64,000 nt of DNA from Nitratifractor salsuginis DSM 16511 (GCF_000186245.1 NC_014935.1:744001-808000); one strand, 5' to 3'; shown: positions 34,163-42,543, counted from the first letter of the stretch. The notes: generated by a model not told the origin, from the sequence alone. Numbers and translations are program-made.

Positions 34163-35977
34163 ATGGAAGAAAAAAAAGAAAATGATATGAACTTTATCAT
34201 CAATTTAAAAAACGAAATAGAATTGGATATACAAAAATTAGTATACAGATTGGATACAAATGGATTGATCAAATTTATTCTAGTAATGTTTGAAAATGAA
34301 TTATTTAATCAAGAATATGAAAAAAATCAGGCAAATTTATTTTATAAAGAAGATATTTCGGAAGAACTTTCATATGTTTTATATTTAAAGTTAAATCATT
34401 TTAATAAAAAATTAAATCTATTAAAAATAGAGAATATAGATTATATAAAGTTTGTTAAGAAAAATAATGAAATATTAAATCAGTTGTTGGAGCTATTAAA
34501 AGCTAGAAGTATAATTCGTGAAATGGATATATATATTACAAAGCAAGGATATACATTATCTATTGTTAATAATGTCATTTCTGTGGAGCATCCAATAAAA
34601 AACTTTCAACATTATTATCAAATGGGATATTTGAGAAATACATTGGAGAATATTACAATTGGTTTTAATGTATATGATGAAAAAGAAATAAAGTTTGAAA
34701 ATATGTCAGAGTCTTTTAATGAGCATTTATTTAAATTAACGAAAATAATTGATTATGAGATAAAATACCATAGATCTGTGAAAGAAGCAATTATATTTAG
34801 GATAAATCCACAAGGATTAGCTAAATTGCATAGAATTCTGACTGATGAGCATGATATGAGGTATAATCAAATAATGAGTAAATACCTTGATAATATAGGT
34901 ATGAATATTAATGACAAGTGCACCAAAAAGGGAAATTTAAAATGGATTGATCTTGTGTTTTTCTCAATTGTTTTACAATATTTAGTGACATATATGAATA
35001 AAATCATTGATGAGAAATCTACAAGTGAAAGAATGAAAATTAACTCTAAGGTACACCTGATGAGTAATTCGTATAAAGGTGATTTTTTCTATACAATATT
35101 ACATGATATAAATTCTGAAATAACACAAAAAGATGTGCAAGCATTTTTGAGTAAGTTTTCTACAAATATAGAAAAAGTATCTGGAAGAATAGACTTACAA
35201 TTTATGCCTATAGTTAAAGCAAAGGAGTTTAGCTTTATACTCTTTAATACTTTTTCTATGGTTGATCTTGCCCGTGCGTATATTAAAAATTTTGATATTG
35301 CATTGGATGATCAAGGGAAAAAATTCGAAAATGTTGTTTTAAAGGTATTGTCGAAGCACTTTGATAATATTCATTCAAGTATTAAATATAAAGACAATGA
35401 TAATAAGGAAGGCGAAATTGATATTTGTATTATTGGAGATAAGAATATATATTTTATTGAATGTAAAAATAATTTACATCCGATCTCTGCTTCAACAGCA
35501 TCAACAAACTATAAAAATTTTTTAAAATCTACAGAACAAGTTGAGCAATCAGAAAACTATTTTAATATGGATAGAAAAGGTTTTTTGAAAAAGCATTTAA
35601 AAATAGAAATTGACAATATTGAGGAATATGTTGTCCATAAAGTAGTAATCATGTCAAATCGAAATATTTCAGGTTTGAATTATAAAGGAATTTCATTCCG
35701 CGATATATATAGCCTGGATAAGCTGCTAGATGATGGTGTTTTAAAAGAATATACTAGAGTTCCAGGTGAGTCAAAAAAATTAGAAAAAAAAATATATATG
35801 TATAAAAATAGAACAGATTTCAATGAAATAGATTTTCTTAATTATTTATCTGAAAAATCGATTTATTTTGAAGTTCTTAATGGGTTAGCTAAAAAAATTT
35901 ATAATGAGGCAAAATATAAGCAATATATTCTAAGAGAGTCAATGTATGCATTTGATCTCATTGAACCAAGAAATTGA
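34163..35977 (+). CDS. AT-rich PD-(D/E)XK nuclease-like protein, candidate defence factor
   Basis: The 604-residue protein has a much lower GC content (about 27 percent by eye) than the surrounding genes. Residues ~1-380 are rich in Lys, Asn and Ile, mostly helical, with no motif I recognise. Residues ~385-500 form a restriction-endonuclease-like core: the leading glutamate in GKKFENVVLKVL (~389), the aspartate in GEIDICIIGD (~419) and E-x-K in IYFIECKNN (433-435), followed by a conserved-looking helix (QVEQSENYF). This is the catalytic triad of PD-(D/E)XK nucleases of the NERD/Mrr-like kind. A good AAGGAG site precedes the ATG. It is alone in a tRNA-linked island, as many phage-defence genes are. 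The target and activity are unknown. Confidence 0.7.
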   Translation: MEEKKENDMNFIINLKNEIELDIQKLVYRLDTNGLIKFILVMFENELFNQEYEKNQANLFYKEDISEELSYVLYLKLNHFNKKLNLLKIENIDYIKFVKKNNEILNQLLELLKARSIIREMDIYITKQGYTLSIVNNVISVEHPIKNFQHYYQMGYLRNTLENITIGFNVYDEKEIKFENMSESFNEHLFKLTKIIDYEIKYHRSVKEAIIFRINPQGLAKLHRILTDEHDMRYNQIMSKYLDNIGMNINDKCTKKGNLKWIDLVFFSIVLQYLVTYMNKIIDEKSTSERMKINSKVHLMSNSYKGDFFYTILHDINSEITQKDVQAFLSKFSTNIEKVSGRIDLQFMPIVKAKEFSFILFNTFSMVDLARAYIKNFDIALDDQGKKFENVVLKVLSKHFDNIHSSIKYKDNDNKEGEIDICIIGDKNIYFIECKNNLHPISASTASTNYKNFLKSTEQVEQSENYFNMDRKGFLKKHLKIEIDNIEEYVVHKVVIMSNRNISGLNYKGISFRDIYSLDKLLDDGVLKEYTRVPGESKKLEKKIYMYKNRTDFNEIDFLNYLSEKSIYFEVLNGLAKKIYNEAKYKQYILRESMYAFDLIEPRN

Positions 35978-36138
35978 TATTTTAATTTGAATACATATAC
36001 GGTTATTCAGCAACTGTCAGTTGATTTGTCAGTAACTAACGTTCATTATCTACTGATATTCATATTTTTTTGATACAATAAACAATAATAAAGTCCTATA
36101 CTACGGGGGTTAGAGCTATTCCACTGCTAGCTATCCGA
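35978..36138. other. AT-rich spacer at the right end of the island
   Basis: No gene is seen. The composition changes from AT-rich to GC-rich near 36110-36140, close to the right direct repeat. Confidence 0.5.
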
Positions 36139-36174
36139 GGGGTTCGAATCCCCCTCTCTCCGCCACCCAACTTT
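36139..36174 (+). repeat. right 36-bp direct repeat (tRNA-Ser 3' end)
   Basis: It is identical to 31793-31828 and contains only the T-arm and acceptor end of tRNA-Ser, so it cannot form a complete tRNA. Confidence 0.85.
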
Positions 36175-36337
36175 CTTTTATCAACTATATTGACGGCTTC
36201 GGAATCTTCTCGCTAAAATCAATTATGTCTATGAATAAAAAACTATTTCTGCTCATCATCTGGGGGATTTTTCGGCTATATGGAAGCGGCTGTGGTGGTT
36301 TACCTGCGGGTATAATGACCCCTCCCTTTCTGCACAC

Positions 36338-37156
36338 CTAAGCCGCTAAACGAAATACCTCTGCCGGTGTTTTGTATCGCAGCGCCGAATGTTTGCGCTT
36401 TTGGTTGTAAAAGTCGATCCAGTCTCCGATGATCCGATTGGCCTCCTTAAGCGATTTGAAATTGTGGTGCCAGATGCACTCTTCTTTGATCGTTCGGAAG
36501 AATCGTTCGATCATACCGTTCTGTTCCGGAGTGTAGGGAGTGATGAACTCCTGAATAAAATTGTAGTCTTTGACCGTTTTGGTGAAGGACTTACTACTGA
36601 GGACAAGCCCGTTGTCACTTCGAAGGGCTATAGGCTTTCTCAGCCGCTTAAGTTGGCCAAATCGATAGATCAATCCCTCCTGCAAAGCCGCTTCCGCTGT
36701 TTTCGTCTTGCCGCTTTTTGAGAGTCTCCACCCTACGATCTCCCGGGTACAGGTATCGATGACACAGGCTAGGGTTCCCCATCCTTCCTGGGCACTCCAA
36801 ACTCTGGTCATATCGATGGCCCATCTTTGATTGGGATATTGTGAGCGTGAGGGCATCATTTGGGCCCTTGGCCTGTGGCCTTTTGCTCGTTTTCTCACCT
36901 GCCAGCCTTTGAGCTGTAGAATCCGCTGAACCGCTTTCTTGTTCATCCCCAGCAGTAGAGCCAGACGCCGATAGCCGTAGGTAGGGAACTCCTCGATCTT
37001 CTCTTGAACCTTTCGCACACGCTCTTCATCTACTCTTGGAGTTCTCTCGATCGGTTTGTAATAAAAGCTCCTACGAGGGATTCCAAACAGACCGCAGAGT
37101 TTCGTGATGCTGATGGGATGCCCTTCCTCTCTCATTTCGCTCCGAACCCGCATCAC
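36338..37156 (-). CDS. IS3-family transposase OrfB (integrase core)
   Basis: The 272-residue protein has the N-terminal HTH_21-like region (YGYRRLALLLGMNKKAVQRIL) and the rve core with DDE residues: Asp in RWAIDMTRVW, Asp in LRSDNGLVL and Glu in NGMIERFFRTIKEE, with the usual 35-residue D-E spacing. It overlaps orfA by 4 bases at a GTGA. An AAAAAAG heptamer (37183-37189, minus strand) in the 3' part of orfA is followed by an orfB frame that is open upstream, so a -1 frameshift would yield an OrfAB fusion, the active transposase in this family. Confidence 0.93.
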   Translation of the reverse strand: MMRVRSEMREEGHPISITKLCGLFGIPRRSFYYKPIERTPRVDEERVRKVQEKIEEFPTYGYRRLALLLGMNKKAVQRILQLKGWQVRKRAKGHRPRAQMMPSRSQYPNQRWAIDMTRVWSAQEGWGTLACVIDTCTREIVGWRLSKSGKTKTAEAALQEGLIYRFGQLKRLRKPIALRSDNGLVLSSKSFTKTVKDYNFIQEFITPYTPEQNGMIERFFRTIKEECIWHHNFKSLKEANRIIGDWIDFYNQKRKHSALRYKTPAEVFRLAA

Positions 37157-37461
37157 TTCTTCTCTCCGAACAGAGCGTCGTACTTTTTTAGGGCGATATT
37201 CTCCAGGGTCAGCTCACCGATGACAGCTTTCATCTCTTTGATCTCCTCTTCGTACTGAGCGGCGATATCTTTAGGCCGTGCCCGCAATTGATTCTCCATT
37301 CCCCGACGGGCCTCATCCATCCACTCTTCTACGGTAGCGGGGGTCAAATCATACTTACGGGAAACCTCGGCGATGCTGGTCTTTCCCTGGAAGATATCCA
37401 TCACAATTTGTGCCTTTTTCTTGGCGGTAAAACGTTTGATCTCATTAGCCCCTTTTTCCAT
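37153..37461 (-). CDS. IS3-family transposase OrfA (HTH_Tnp_1)
   Basis: The 102-residue protein has an N-terminal helix-turn-helix (FTAKKKAQIVMDIFQGKTSIAEVSRKYDLTPATVEEW) that would bind the terminal repeats, and a C-terminal leucine-zipper-like helix (EEEIKEMKAVIGELTLEN). The slippery AAAAAAG lies about 12 codons before its stop. Confidence 0.92.
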   Translation of the reverse strand: MEKGANEIKRFTAKKKAQIVMDIFQGKTSIAEVSRKYDLTPATVEEWMDEARRGMENQLRARPKDIAAQYEEEIKEMKAVIGELTLENIALKKYDALFGEKK

Positions 37462-38082
37462 ACTGTCACTCCTGTATTCCTTGCATTATACATTGTGCAG
37501 TCGGGCTGGGGGTCAGTATACGGGCGCTCTACTATCCCGAGGGCTTCACTTTTCCCCTCAAACTCATCACGGGAACGATTATGTGGACCGAGATCGGCCG
37601 GGAGGTGGCGACTTTGGTACTAATGGCGGTGACGGTGATGCTGGCCTATGATCGTTTCCAGAGCCGTTTTGCGGCTTTTGCAGTGCTCTTCGGAGTCTGG
37701 GATATCTTCTATTACATTTTTCTTCGGCTCATCCTGGGCTGGCCCGAGAGTCCAAGGACCTGGGATCTGCTTTTTCTCATCCCCTTACCCTGGGTCGGGC
37801 CGGTTTGGGCGCCGGTGCTGGTTTCGCTCGGATTGATCGGTGTGGGAAGTGCCGTTCTGACGCTCAATGCCCGCAGGCGCTATCCCCATTTCAGCAAAGG
37901 TTTTGTAGTGACGGAAACAGTGGCGGGGTTGATGATCGTTGCCTCGTTCCTGCTCTCGGGACGCAATATTGCTGTGACTGGAATGCCCGAACCCTTTCTC
38001 TGGCCGCTGTTTCTGGCGGGTTTTTTGTTGGGGGTTGGGGCTTTTCATTTGGCTTTGATGAAGCGATAGTCACAGAGGCTTC

Positions 38083-41000
38083 TCAGCTCTGGAGCTGCTC
38101 GGCTAACCTCCTGGCCCCTTTGAAGTCGGCTTTGCCGCTGGCGAGTTTGGGAAGAGTTTCGACTTGATAGACGGAGTCGGGCCGCATAATGGGGGGCAGG
38201 TCAGAGGTTTTGATCCTCTCGATGAGCTCCTCGGGGGCGATCTCTCCGCTGTAGAGCAGGACGATCCGCTCTCCCTTTTTTTCGTCGGGGAGGGCCACGG
38301 CGGCCAGTTCGATCCCTTCGCCCAGCAGTGCGGCGAGCTTCTCCTCCACAGCACCCAGGCTGATCATCTCTCCGCCGATCTTGGCGAAGCGGCTGTAGCG
38401 GTCGACGATGGTGATGAAGCCGTCTTCATCGAGGTGCCCTTTGTCCCCCGTCTTGTAGTAGCGGACTCCGTCGATTTCGGCGATCACTTCGGCGGTCTTC
38501 TCCGGGTCGCGGAGGTAGCCTTTCATCACCTGCACCCCGGCGACCATAATGAGACCGTCCTCACCGGTGGGGAGTTCCTCCAGGCTTTCGGGGTCGCTGA
38601 TGCGGATCAGGGTGCCGGGCAGGGGCTGGCCCACGGTGCCGGGGCGGTTGCCCTGGATCACCCGGAAGGTATCGGGATCGAGCCTGTCGGGCATATTGAC
38701 CGAGATCACCGGAGAGGTCTCGGTGGTGCCGTAACCCTCGTAGAGTTCCACGCCGAACTTGGCCCGGAAGGCCTCTTTGATCTCGGGCTTGAGCTTTTCG
38801 GCCCCGGCGACACCCATACGGATGGAGGCGAACATCAGGGGGTGCAGTTTGCGGTTACGGGCGTAGAGGCGGAAGAAGGTGGAGGTCCCAAAGAGGATCG
38901 TCGCCCCGTAGCGCGCCGCCATCTTGCCCACGCTGAGGGCATCGGTGGGATCGGGGACGGCCGCCACGGGGATCCCTTCGCAGAGCGGCAGCAGGGTGGT
39001 CACCGTCAGCCCGAAGCTGTGGAAAATCGGCAGCGATCCCAGGATCAGGTCATCGTCGCTGAAGTTGAGCATGGCGCTGACCTGTTTGATGTTGCCCAGG
39101 AGGTTGCGGTGGCTCAGCTCGATCCCTTTTGGAGTCCCTTCGCTCCCGCTGCTAAAAAGGATGGTCGCCGTCTCCTCCAGCGTCACCGGCTCGAAATAGA
39201 GCGCCCGGATCCAGGAGGCGGGCAGGAGCAGGGCCCGGGCCATCGCCAGCGCTTTGGATCGGGTATCGAAGCCTTTACCTACCGTCTCGGCCATCAGCAG
39301 GCGCTCCCCCAGGAGTGCGGCGGGGTCGAAGCCTTTGGCGGAGAGCTTTTTGAGGAATTGCTCGGAGCTGATCACGGTCTGGAGCCCGGCCCGATCTACC
39401 GCCGCCTCCATCGCTTCGGCGGAGAGAGTGTAGTTGAGATTGACGGGGCGTTTGCCCAGGGCCATCAGCGCCAGGTTGACGATGCTGCCCGCGGCGGAGG
39501 AAGGCAGCAGTACCCCCACATTCTTCTGGTCTTTGAGCGCAGGTTTGAGCGCTTTGATGAAAAGGAGCACGGCGGTGAGCAGCTGCACGCGGTTGAGGTC
39601 GGTGCCGGAGGCGTCGGCGACGGCCCGCTCGAAGGGGTGCTCTTTGCAGCGGCGCAGCCACTGGAGGTGCAGAGGCTCCTGCCGGTCGATGGTCTGGTCC
39701 CAGGCACGGAAGGAGAGGGAGCGCACCGCCTGCTTGACCCGGTCGGCCCTGGCGTCGGAGGGTAGCGGCGCACCGAACCAGACCCCGAGCTCCCGGCGGG
39801 CGCCGTGGCGGGAGACCAGGCGGTAGCGGGGGTTGGCCCGGGAAAAGGTCGAGCCCCAGAGGCCGTGGAGGTAAAAGGGGACGATGGGCACGTCGCACGC
39901 CTCCATCACCTTTTCGAAGCCCCTTTTGAATTCATTGAGTTGGCCGTTGTAGCTGATACGCCCCTCGGGAAATAGGGCCACCACCTCTCCGGCGTCCAGA
40001 CGCCTGCGGATTGCTTCGATGGCCCCTTTGGAGGCGGAGCCCGAGATGGGAATCATATCAAACCACCGCAAAAACCAGCGCAGATACCACTGCTCGTAGA
40101 TCCGTTTCTCCATTACGAACTTGATGGTGCGGGGGCTGGCGACCTGGAGGATGAGCCAGTCGATCCAGCTGATGTGGTTGCCCAGCAAGAGCACGCCCCC
40201 CTTGGGAGGGAGGTGCTCCAGCCCCTCCACGCTGAGGCGGTAGCGGGTGCGCAGCAGGGGCAGCAGCAGGAGCCTGGCCCCCAGCTGGGGCAGCTGCAGC
40301 AGGGCATAGACCGCCGCCGCGAGGGTGAGCCAGGCGGAAGTATGCAGGATCCCCAGGGTCGAGAAGCCCGTCCAGACCATCAGGATGGTTCCCAGCAGGG
40401 CGGCGAGCATCGCCAGGTTCTGGACGAAGTTGCTGCCGGCGAGGATCACCCCCAGCTTCTCCAGGGGAGCCAAAAACTGCACCGTGGCATTCAGCGGCAC
40501 GATGGCCAGCCCCCCGAAAAAGCCGAAGGCCAGGGTGGCTACCCCCATCCAGAAGGGGGTGGCGGAGGCGGCTAGGAGCGTCAGGGAGGCAAAGAGCCCG
40601 AAGGCTCCCAGGGGGACCAGCCCCAGCTCGATGTGCAGCCGGCTGAAGCGTCCGGCCACGAGGCTGCCCAGGACGATCCCCACGGCGCTCAGGGCCAGCA
40701 GCCCCTGGATCATCACGGTGTTGTCGTCGCCGGTGAGGAGCTTGTAGTGGGTGGGGAAAGCGGCGATGATGAGCTGCGAAAGGCCCCAGAAGACGGCCAA
40801 ACCGACGATGGAGAGCCAAATGTTCCGGTCGCTTTTGAGGGTGGAGAGGTTGCGGCGCAGGTACTCCAGGCGCAGGTAGCGGCCCAACTCGAAGAGTTCC
40901 CGGTTTGCTTCGCCCGTGGAGGGGATGCGCCGGGCAAAAAGATACTCCATGCCGCTCATGAGGATGAGCCCCCACCCCAGGGGTGCCACGGAGCGCAGAA

Positions 41001-41523
41001 CGTTACCGGAGGCACGGCTGCCATCGTAGAGCCCTTCGAAGACCCACGAGAAGAGAAGGCCGCTGACGAGGATCGCCGCGATGGTGAGGGCCTGGACCAG
41101 GGCGTTGGCCGCCGCCAGCCGCTCGGTGCCCGCCAGGTGCCGGATGAGGGCGTATTTGGCGGGGGAGTAGAGGGCACTCTGGACCGCCAGGAGCAGGGTC
41201 ATCCCAAAGGCGGCGACGAACCAGCCCTGATAGTAGGACAGGGTCGCCGCCACGGCCAGGAAGAAGCCCGCCAGGGCCATCCCCCGGACGATGCGGCTTT
41301 TGTCGAAGCGGTCGCTGAGCCAGCCCGAGGGGGAGAAAAATAGGATAAAGGGCAGAAGGATCAGGGCGTTGACCAGGGCGCTGAGAATCAGCAGAGTATC
41401 GCCGGAATAGCTCTTGATGAGGACGTTTTGGATGGTGATCTTGTGGGCGATGTCGGTCATGGCATTGAAGACCAGCACCAGCAGAAAGGGGGCAAAACCC
41501 CTCAGGCTCAGCAGCGTTTTCAT
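38083..41523 (-). CDS. aas: LplT-like MFS / PlsC acyltransferase / acyl-CoA (ACP) synthetase fusion
   Basis: The 1146-residue protein joins three modules: an N-terminal MFS transporter of about 12 helices (residues 1-405) like LplT, which flips lysophospholipids inward; a PlsC-type 1-acyl-glycerophosphate acyltransferase domain with GNHISWID (H-x4-D, near residue 455) and FPEGRISYNG; and an AMP-binding synthetase domain with ILFSSGSEGTPKGIELSH near residue 790 and YKTGDKGHLDEDGF. In E. coli, LplT and Aas are separate proteins acting together in lysophospholipid repair, so the fusion puts uptake, acyl activation and re-acylation in one chain. It is translationally coupled to an upstream MerR regulator (ATGA overlap). 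Confidence 0.92.
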   Translation of the reverse strand: MKTLLSLRGFAPFLLVLVFNAMTDIAHKITIQNVLIKSYSGDTLLILSALVNALILLPFILFFSPSGWLSDRFDKSRIVRGMALAGFFLAVAATLSYYQGWFVAAFGMTLLLAVQSALYSPAKYALIRHLAGTERLAAANALVQALTIAAILVSGLLFSWVFEGLYDGSRASGNVLRSVAPLGWGLILMSGMEYLFARRIPSTGEANRELFELGRYLRLEYLRRNLSTLKSDRNIWLSIVGLAVFWGLSQLIIAAFPTHYKLLTGDDNTVMIQGLLALSAVGIVLGSLVAGRFSRLHIELGLVPLGAFGLFASLTLLAASATPFWMGVATLAFGFFGGLAIVPLNATVQFLAPLEKLGVILAGSNFVQNLAMLAALLGTILMVWTGFSTLGILHTSAWLTLAAAVYALLQLPQLGARLLLLPLLRTRYRLSVEGLEHLPPKGGVLLLGNHISWIDWLILQVASPRTIKFVMEKRIYEQWYLRWFLRWFDMIPISGSASKGAIEAIRRRLDAGEVVALFPEGRISYNGQLNEFKRGFEKVMEACDVPIVPFYLHGLWGSTFSRANPRYRLVSRHGARRELGVWFGAPLPSDARADRVKQAVRSLSFRAWDQTIDRQEPLHLQWLRRCKEHPFERAVADASGTDLNRVQLLTAVLLFIKALKPALKDQKNVGVLLPSSAAGSIVNLALMALGKRPVNLNYTLSAEAMEAAVDRAGLQTVISSEQFLKKLSAKGFDPAALLGERLLMAETVGKGFDTRSKALAMARALLLPASWIRALYFEPVTLEETATILFSSGSEGTPKGIELSHRNLLGNIKQVSAMLNFSDDDLILGSLPIFHSFGLTVTTLLPLCEGIPVAAVPDPTDALSVGKMAARYGATILFGTSTFFRLYARNRKLHPLMFASIRMGVAGAEKLKPEIKEAFRAKFGVELYEGYGTTETSPVISVNMPDRLDPDTFRVIQGNRPGTVGQPLPGTLIRISDPESLEELPTGEDGLIMVAGVQVMKGYLRDPEKTAEVIAEIDGVRYYKTGDKGHLDEDGFITIVDRYSRFAKIGGEMISLGAVEEKLAALLGEGIELAAVALPDEKKGERIVLLYSGEIAPEELIERIKTSDLPPIMRPDSVYQVETLPKLASGKADFKGARRLAEQLQS

Positions 41524-42197
41524 GAAGTCTCCTTCACTTTGTGGCGGTCGCCGAAACGCTGGCGATAGGTTTCGAAGAGCTGCATATTGAAGAGGTAGGG
41601 TTTGAGGATCAGGGTCGCGTCGAAGAGGGCTTTGATGGTGCGGTTGGTATCGAAGCTGTATTCGATGAGGCGCTGGGCCAGGTCGACCTCTGATCGGGCG
41701 ACGGAACGGGCGTGGGCTACATAGGCCTGGACCAATTCTCCGTCGGGGTCCACCGCCTCGAGTTCTTTGAGGATTCTGAGGATCTCCAGCTCCTTTTCGC
41801 TGAAGCCCCCGTCCCGTTCGAAGATCACGTTGTTGATGAGGTAGTGGTCGAGGCGATCGCAGTCGATTTCCGCAGCCTTGCAGAGCTCTTCTTTGGTATA
41901 GCGCCTGGGGGAGGGGGGCGCCATCAGAAGATCCAGGGTATCGAGGATCGACTCATACCCCCGGCTTAGGTCAAACTCCTCCCGCTGCATCAGCTCCCGG
42001 ATCTGATCGATGGAGGCATTGAAATTTTTCTGGAGGTATTTGATAAATTTGATCCGCTCGACGAAGCTCTCGTCATAGAGATGGACATTGGGTTTGGGCT
42101 TTTCAGGCTCGGGTAGCAACCCCTCTTTGATGTAATAGAGGATCGTCGATTTGGGTGTATCGGTCAGTTGGACCAGATCTTTCATTTTGAGGGCCAT
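41520..42197 (-). CDS. MerR-family transcriptional regulator
   Basis: The 225-residue protein has an N-terminal MerR winged helix (LVQLTDTPKSTILYYIKEGLLPEPEKPKPNVHLYDESFVERI) and the dimerisation helix (FIKYLQKNFNASIDQIRELM). It has a long C-terminal effector region without the cysteine pattern of metal sensors. Placed directly before the aas fusion gene, it probably controls membrane-lipid repair; a fatty-acid-derived effector is possible. Its promoter carries a 17-bp palindrome shared with the DUF2339 operon. Confidence 0.88.
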   Translation of the reverse strand: MALKMKDLVQLTDTPKSTILYYIKEGLLPEPEKPKPNVHLYDESFVERIKFIKYLQKNFNASIDQIRELMQREEFDLSRGYESILDTLDLLMAPPSPRRYTKEELCKAAEIDCDRLDHYLINNVIFERDGGFSEKELEILRILKELEAVDPDGELVQAYVAHARSVARSEVDLAQRLIEYSFDTNRTIKALFDATLILKPYLFNMQLFETYRQRFGDRHKVKETS

Positions 42198-42224
42198 TCG
42201 GGGCTCCTTTGGGTATTTTTCAGC

Positions 42225-42265
42225 ATTTTAACCTGAAAAGTAAAAAGTGTCAAGTATGACTTTAC
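42225..42265 (-). promoter_or_regulatory. sigma70 promoter and 17-bp palindrome of the MerR-aas operon
   Basis: On the minus strand a perfect TTGACA (42248-42253) and TAAAAT (42225-42230) are 17 bases apart. GTAAAGTCATACTTGAC (42249-42265, minus strand) is a palindrome overlapping the -35 box and matches the site at 31570-31586 in 15 of 17 positions. Confidence 0.65.
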
Positions 42266-42543
42266 AAATAATTCAATTCCCATAAAATGGATAATATTTG
42301 GCAAAATGGCCCTACTGTGTATTGTATATTCATAAATATAAACACTTTGCTATTTCCGGGGTGTTTTTTCGTCCAAAAACATTGATTCCCACAAAATCGG
42401 ACTATTGCATACAGATAAAAATTTCAATCTTTTTTCACAGAAGAGAAGTACTGTGAAGCGGAAAAAGCCGATCCTTATATTGGCTGAAGAAAAACTCACT
42501 ACAATGCGCGCGACGATTCAACATACTGAACAGAAGGAAACTA
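42266..42543. other. AT-rich intergenic region with a direct repeat
   Basis: No gene is called. A 15-base direct repeat, ATTCCCAYAAAATSG, occurs at 42276-42290 and 42385-42399. An open frame at 42405-42629 overlaps the next gene and shows no coding character. Confidence 0.4.

Larger units (their letters stand above)
31793..36174. mobile_element. tRNA-Ser-bounded island
   Basis: A perfect 36-bp direct repeat (31793-31828 and 36139-36174) comprising the T-arm, acceptor end and CCA of tRNA-Ser plus 9 downstream bases bounds this 4.3-kb segment. It contains the intact copy of a membrane-protein gene, a decayed IS4-type transposase and an AT-rich PD-(D/E)XK protein. No integrase gene was found. 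The repeat similarity continues beyond 36174 into a second copy of the membrane-protein gene, so a larger duplication underlies the structure. Confidence 0.65.
36311..37520 (-). mobile_element. IS3-family insertion sequence (1210 bp)
   Basis: The element has imperfect terminal inverted repeats (TATAATGACCCC at the left and TATACTGACCCC read inward from the right) and is flanked by a 4-bp target duplication CGGG (36307-36310 and 37521-37524). The empty site is visible in copy 1 (CTGCGGGCGCTC). It carries orfA and orfB on the minus strand. Both frames are intact, so it may be active. Confidence 0.92.
36225..38069 (+). pseudogene. membrane protein copy 2, frameshifted and split by an IS3 element
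   Basis: Similarity to the gene at 31876 starts at the ATG at 36225, is interrupted by the insertion at 36311-37520 and resumes to the stop at 38069. Independently of the insertion, GGGGATTTTTCGG replaces GGGGATCGCCTTCGG, a net loss of two bases that shifts the frame at codon ~16. The 3' part from 37581 is an open 162-codon frame but lacks the first helices. Bases 37757-38045 are identical to copy 1. Confidence 0.85.

Noticed and set aside
37581-38069. 162-codon frame as a separate gene
   Set aside because: It is the 3' part of membrane-protein copy 2, cut off from its start by the IS3 element and a frameshift.
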